DNA of 6,553 nt from NCBI GenBank assembly GCA_947456315.1, contig CANGRU010000099.1, positions 1 through 6,553 on the forward strand, in the 5' to 3' direction. This document shows positions 1-6,553 of this stretch, in pieces. A model generated the notes under the pieces. It did no database searches. It was not told where the DNA came from and saw only the letters and a list, made by a program, of their open reading frames with translations. Position numbers and translations under genes: made by a program. The stretch comes from Beijerinckiaceae bacterium. GTDB taxonomy: Bacteria; Pseudomonadota; Alphaproteobacteria; Rhizobiales; Beijerinckiaceae. The stretch's first letter is position 1, and the number at the start of each line of letters is the position of its first letter.

Positions 1-3576
<3,576 letters not shown>

Positions 3577-3577
<1 letters not shown>

Positions 3578-4281
3578 TGTCCGACACTCTCTCCTATCGC
3601 GAGCGGCTTGGGGCGATTGAAACCTATTTCGATCGCACAGCCGTTCACGCTTGGGCAGCGCTGACATCTGATGCGCCGGTGGGGCGTATTCGCGCCACCG
3701 TGCGTGCCGGGCGTGAAGAGATGCGCCGCACGCTTCTGTCGTGGTTGCCGGCCGATATGACAGGGCTGCGGCTGCTTGATGCCGGCTGTGGCACAGGCGC
3801 CTTTGCGGTGGAAGCTGCGCGTCGGGGTGCAGAGGTGGTGGCGGTCGATATTGCCCCCAATCTCATCCAATTGGCGCGCGAACGCACGCCCCATATTGCG
3901 GGCCCCGGTTCTGTTGATTTCCGCGTGGGCGATATGATCGACCCTGCGCTCGGCACTTTTGATTATGTCGTGTCGATGGATGCGCTGATCCATTATGCGC
4001 CCGGTGACGCCGTCTCGGCGCTTTCGCGTCTGGCCGAAAATACACGCCGCGCCATGCTGGTGACTTTTGCGCCGCGCACGCGCGTGCTCGCTTTGATGCA
4101 TACGGTGGGCAAACTCTTCCCGCGCGGGGATCGCTCACCCGCGATCATTCCCGTCTCCGAGCAACGCCTGATTGAGGGCATTGCGCGTGATGCAGGTCTG
4201 GTTAATTGGCAGGCTGGCCGCACGCATCGCGTCTCGCGTGGCTTCTACATCTCGCAAGGGCTGGAGGTCATCACACGATGA
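3577..4281 (+). CDS. bchM: Magnesium-protoporphyrin IX O-methyltransferase BchM
   Basis: BchM transfers a methyl group from S-adenosylmethionine to the ring C propionate of Mg-protoporphyrin IX, directly after the BchHID chelatase step, giving the monomethyl ester. The 234-residue length is normal for the family. It is a class I Rossmann methyltransferase: motif I LLDAGCGTG is at 66-74, an acidic residue at the end of strand 2 follows in VVAVDIAP (87-94), GDM is at 118-120, and FDYVVSMDALIHY is at 128-140. The C-terminal segment FPRGDRSPAIIPVSE (181-195) and the RVSRGFY stretch near the end fit BchM/ChlM. The start codon shares its A with the bchL stop (TAATG). The only Shine-Dalgarno-like sequence is a weak GGGG at 3565-3568, so translation probably relies on ribosomes leaving bchL. 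UbiG-like methyltransferases are the generic alternative, but context and C-terminal sequence make BchM very likely. Confidence 0.96.
4263..4267 (+). promoter_or_regulatory. Ribosome binding site of lhaA
   Basis: GGAGG lies 10 nt upstream of the ATG at 4278, within the last codons of bchM. It supports that start, which gives a 476-residue protein, over earlier in-frame codons inside bchM. Confidence 0.65.
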
Positions 4282-5708
4282 GCACACGCGCCTCGAAATT
4301 CGCACAAGTCTGGCAGAAGGTCGGCACGCAGTTTCTGCCCTTTGCCGATGTGGCAACGGCGGATCTGCCTTTGTCGAAGCTGTTGCGCTTGTCGCTGTTT
4401 CAGGTGTCGGTCGGCATGGCGATGGCGCTTCTGGTGGGCACGCTCAACCGTGTCATGATTGTCGAGCTAGGCCTGTCGGCCTGGCTGGTGGCTGCTGCTG
4501 TTGCCCTGCCGATGATTGTGGCCCCCTTGCGCCCGCTAATCGGTTTCAAATCCGACAATCACAAATCCTATCTCGGCTGGAAGCGCGTGCCCTATCTCTA
4601 TGCGGGCACCATGTTCGCCTTCGGCGGCTTTTCCATTCTGCCTTTCGCATTGTTGATCATGTCGGGTGACACTGATGGCCCGATCTGGATTGGCCATGTC
4701 GCCAGTGCTGCGGCTTTTCTGCTGATTGGTGCTGGCACGCAGACGGTTCAGACAGCGGGTCTGGCACTCGCCGCCGATCTTGCTCCCGAGAACAAGCGCC
4801 CGCGTGTTGTGGCGCTCATGTATGTCATGCTGCTCATCGGCATGGTGGGATCGTCTTTGGCCTTTGGCGTGTTGCTCTCCGATTTCAATCCGGTGAAGCT
4901 CATTCAGGTTGTGCAGGGTGTGGCGCTTATCACCATGACCCTGAATTTTGTCGCAGGCTGGAAACAGGAAGCGCGCAACCCCGCACGCAGCAAGGAAAAG
5001 CGCGCTGACGATCCGGTGTTTGGCGACAATTGGCGCCGGTTGATCTCCATCCCGCATGCCAAGCGTTTCCTGTTTGCGACAGCCATGGGCACGGCCGCTT
5101 TTTCGATGCAGGACATTGTGCTCGAGCCTTATGGCGGCGAAGTGCTGCATTTCAGCGTTGCCCGCACAACCTTTCTGACAGCGCTGCTCGCAGGTGGTTC
5201 ATTGGCTGCTTATGCCTATGCCGCGCGTTTGCTGGGCCGCGGCATCGATACTTATCGCTTGGCTGGTTACGGCGCGATGCTGGGCCTGCCGGCTTTTCTT
5301 CTCGTGCTCGTCTCGGGGCCGCTGGGTCTTGCCTTCCTGTTCGAGGTTGGTGCGGCGCTGATCGGTTTTGGTGGCGGCTTGTTTGCGGTGGCGACACTCG
5401 TTGCTGCGATGAGCCTTGAAGCGCAGGGCGCGAATGGTTTGGCGCTTGGTGCTTGGGGCGGTGTGCAGGCAGGTGCTGCCGGTGCTGCCATGTTCTTTGG
5501 TGCGTTGATCCGCGACGGCATTGGTGCCCTCGCGGCCAAAGGGTCACTCGGCCCTGTATTGTCTGACAGCTGGACCGGTTACGGCGCCGTCTATCAGATC
5601 GAACTGCTTCTCTTGTTTTTAACCCTCGTGGCCATTGGCCCGCTCGCGCGTCATGCACGGACGGACCGTGGCGATACCCGTTTCGGCCTTGCCGAAATGC
5701 CCCGCTGA
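4278..5708 (+). CDS. lhaA: Light-harvesting 1 assembly protein LhaA, PucC family (MFS-like)
   Basis: LhaA is an inner-membrane protein needed for efficient assembly of the LH1 antenna; a role in delivering bacteriochlorophyll or inserting LH polypeptides has been proposed. The 476 residues suit the PucC/LhaA (former F1696) family of the major facilitator fold. By hydropathy I count about 12 helices, roughly at 36-55, 61-82, 104-128, 140-168, 177-200, 207-227, 264-283, 297-318, 328-345, 348-379, 386-411 and 437-457. A polar cytoplasmic loop lies at about 229-262. Recognisable blocks are RPLIGFKSDNHKSYLGWKR (85-103), which resembles the MFS loop 2-3 motif, and SMQDIVLEPYGGEVL (276-290), typical of the family. 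Sequence alone separates LhaA poorly from the LH2 protein PucC; the place between bchM and puhA identifies LhaA. The start overlaps the bchM stop as ATGA. In related bacteria the puhA promoter lies inside this gene. Confidence 0.93.
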   Translation: MSTRASKFAQVWQKVGTQFLPFADVATADLPLSKLLRLSLFQVSVGMAMALLVGTLNRVMIVELGLSAWLVAAAVALPMIVAPLRPLIGFKSDNHKSYLGWKRVPYLYAGTMFAFGGFSILPFALLIMSGDTDGPIWIGHVASAAAFLLIGAGTQTVQTAGLALAADLAPENKRPRVVALMYVMLLIGMVGSSLAFGVLLSDFNPVKLIQVVQGVALITMTLNFVAGWKQEARNPARSKEKRADDPVFGDNWRRLISIPHAKRFLFATAMGTAAFSMQDIVLEPYGGEVLHFSVARTTFLTALLAGGSLAAYAYAARLLGRGIDTYRLAGYGAMLGLPAFLLVLVSGPLGLAFLFEVGAALIGFGGGLFAVATLVAAMSLEAQGANGLALGAWGGVQAGAAGAAMFFGALIRDGIGALAAKGSLGPVLSDSWTGYGAVYQIELLLLFLTLVAIGPLARHARTDRGDTRFGLAEMPR

Positions 5709-5710
5709 TC

Positions 5711-5716
5711 AAGGAG
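5711..5716 (+). promoter_or_regulatory. Strong ribosome binding site of puhA
   Basis: AAGGAG lies 8 nt before the ATG at 5725, in the 16-bp gap after lhaA. It is the longest Shine-Dalgarno match in the window. It fixes the puhA start; the frame is open 30 codons further upstream, but that stretch overlaps lhaA. Confidence 0.85.
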
Positions 5717-5724
5717 ACACTGCG

Positions 5725-6486
5725 ATGATCGGCTATAATGTAGACTTGGCAACCGCCCTTCTTTACGTGTTCTGGATCTTCTTTGCCGGATTGATCTGGT
5801 ACCTGCATCGCGAAAATAAGCGCGAAGGCTATCCGATGGTTTCGGAAAATCCGAAATCGGGTGTGGCCGCTGTCGGTTTTCCGGCCCCGCCGCCGACCAA
5901 AAGCTATCGCATGGCCAATGGCGAAACCTTCGTGGTTGAAGGTGGTCGTCCTGACAATCGCGACATTGCCGCCAAGCCTGCCACCCAATATCCCGGCACA
6001 CCACTGGATCCCACAGGTGACCCTATGGTGGACGGCGTGGGTCCGGCCGCTTGGGCGGAACGCGCTGACCATGAAGACATGACGCATGAAGGCCTGCACA
6101 AGATTGTGCCGCTTCGTGTGGCCACCGGCTTCTATCTGGAAAGCCGTGATCCTGATCCGCGCGGTATGAATGTGAAGGGCGACGACGGCGTGTCCGGCGG
6201 CACCATCAAGGATGTCTGGGTCGATCGCTCTGAATATATCGCACGCTATTTCGAAGTGGCGCTTGCCGATGGTTCGGGCACGGTTCTTCTGCCGGTGAAT
6301 TTCTCGCGCATTGACGGGACAAAGCGAGAAGTGCGTGTGGCGGCTGTCTTGGGCAAGCATTTTGCCAAAGTGCCGCGCACGAAAAACGCTGACAGCGTCA
6401 CGCTGCTCGAGGAAGACAAGATCTGCGGCTATTACGGCGGCGGCACCCTCTATGCCACGCCAGACCGTAAGGAACCGATCCTGTGA
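5725..6486 (+). CDS. puhA: Photosynthetic reaction centre H subunit PuhA
   Basis: PuhA caps the cytoplasmic face of the type II reaction centre, stabilises the L-M core and helps carry protons to the secondary quinone QB. The protein has 253 residues, against about 257-260 in well-studied species. The order is a short N-terminal segment on the periplasmic side, one membrane helix at about 9-26 (ALLYVFWIFFAGLIWYL), the basic HRENKREGYP junction, a proline-rich linker (PAPPP, 53-57), and a PRC-barrel domain at about 130-235. The family signature LLEEDKICGYYGGGTLYA is at 227-244. E170 and R174 in WVDRSEYIAR align, by my recollection, with R. sphaeroides H-Glu173 and H-Arg177, which act in proton delivery to QB. 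The C-terminal tail after TLYATPDRK is shorter than in R. sphaeroides. The start is set by the AAGGAG site. The stop overlaps the puhB GTG by 4 nt. Confidence 0.98.
   Translation: MIGYNVDLATALLYVFWIFFAGLIWYLHRENKREGYPMVSENPKSGVAAVGFPAPPPTKSYRMANGETFVVEGGRPDNRDIAAKPATQYPGTPLDPTGDPMVDGVGPAAWAERADHEDMTHEGLHKIVPLRVATGFYLESRDPDPRGMNVKGDDGVSGGTIKDVWVDRSEYIARYFEVALADGSGTVLLPVNFSRIDGTKREVRVAAVLGKHFAKVPRTKNADSVTLLEEDKICGYYGGGTLYATPDRKEPIL
6468..6473 (+). promoter_or_regulatory. Ribosome binding site of puhB
   Basis: TAAGGA lies 9 nt before the GTG at 6483, within the last codons of puhA. It supports GTG as the true puhB start. Confidence 0.55.
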
Positions 6487-6553
6487 GTGAACACGAGATC
6501 GAACCCGTCCCGGGTCTGCCCGATTATCTGCCGCCAGGTGAGCGGTTGCTCTG
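6483..6553 (+). CDS. puhB: Photosynthetic complex assembly protein PuhB, 3'-truncated by window edge
   Basis: Only 23 complete codons and two bases of the next are present. They read (M)SEHEIEPVPGLPDYLPPGE followed by RLL and probably W. This matches the usual PuhB opening, an acidic start followed by P-x-x-G-L-P-x-x-L-P-x-G-E-x-L-L-W, and the gene is in its standard place directly after puhA. PuhB is a membrane protein with a bacterial PH-like domain that helps reaction centre and LH1 assembly in Rhodobacter; none of the membrane part is visible here. The start codon is GTG and overlaps the puhA stop as GTGA. Identification rests on this short N-terminus plus gene order. Confidence 0.88.
   Translation, partial: MSEHEIEPVPGLPDYLPPGERLL

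Noticed and set aside
5472..5489. Two tandem copies of GGTGCTGCC in lhaA
   Set aside because: The repeat is only 18 bp and encodes Gly-Ala-Ala twice in a small-residue membrane helix. It is explained by protein composition.
5614..5622. T-rich run TTGTTTTTAA in the end of lhaA as terminator or -35 region
   Set aside because: No GC-rich hairpin precedes it and no -10 follows at suitable spacing. It encodes part of a hydrophobic helix.
5734..5739. Perfect TATAAT hexamer just inside puhA
   Set aside because: It is formed by the Tyr4-Asn5 codons of puhA. The properly spaced -35 position holds the RBS sequence AAGGAG rather than a TTGACA-like element. Transcription from it would start after the puhA start codon.
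5152..6360. Minus-strand open frame of 402 codons opposite lhaA and puhA
   Set aside because: It spans two certain genes and their RBS, and its low-complexity basic translation has no family signature. It is a shadow.

Overview
The window is a gene-dense piece of a purple-bacterial photosynthesis gene cluster, all on the + strand. The order is bchH (3' part), bchL, bchM, lhaA, puhA and the first codons of puhB. This matches the tail of the conserved bchFNBHLM-lhaA-puhABC superoperon of anoxygenic phototrophic Proteobacteria. The proteins look alphaproteobacterial: BchL is very close to my recollection of the Rhodobacter sphaeroides protein, and PuhA has the usual single-helix plus PRC-barrel plan. 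GC content is moderately high (roughly 60% by eye). I cannot name a genus from the sequence alone; a Hyphomicrobiales-type phototroph is a guess.

Layout. Positions 1-2669 hold the C-terminal ~888 residues of the magnesium chelatase large subunit BchH, with about 300 N-terminal residues lying outside the window. Positions 2666-3577 encode BchL, the NifH-like ATPase of dark-operative protochlorophyllide reductase. Positions 3577-4281 encode BchM, the Mg-protoporphyrin IX O-methyltransferase. Positions 4278-5708 encode LhaA, a PucC-family membrane protein for LH1 assembly. Positions 5725-6486 encode PuhA, the reaction centre H subunit. PuhB starts with GTG at 6483 and runs off the end.

How the genes work together. 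BchH inserts Mg2+ into protoporphyrin IX (with BchI and BchD, not here), BchM methylates the product, and BchL supplies low-potential electrons for a later step, reduction of the protochlorophyllide D ring (with BchN and BchB, not here). LhaA, PuhA and PuhB then act in building the LH1-reaction centre complex that takes up the bacteriochlorophyll. Pigment synthesis and pigment-protein assembly are thus encoded on what looks like one polycistronic unit. Coding is almost uninterrupted: the only non-coding DNA is 16 bp before puhA, and every other junction overlaps by 1 or 4 bases.

I found no mobile element, RNA gene, CRISPR array, terminator or convincing promoter, and no evidence of a previously undescribed system. 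The observations below are modest: junction architecture, a cysteine in the BchL N-terminal arm, and the histidine pattern of PuhA.
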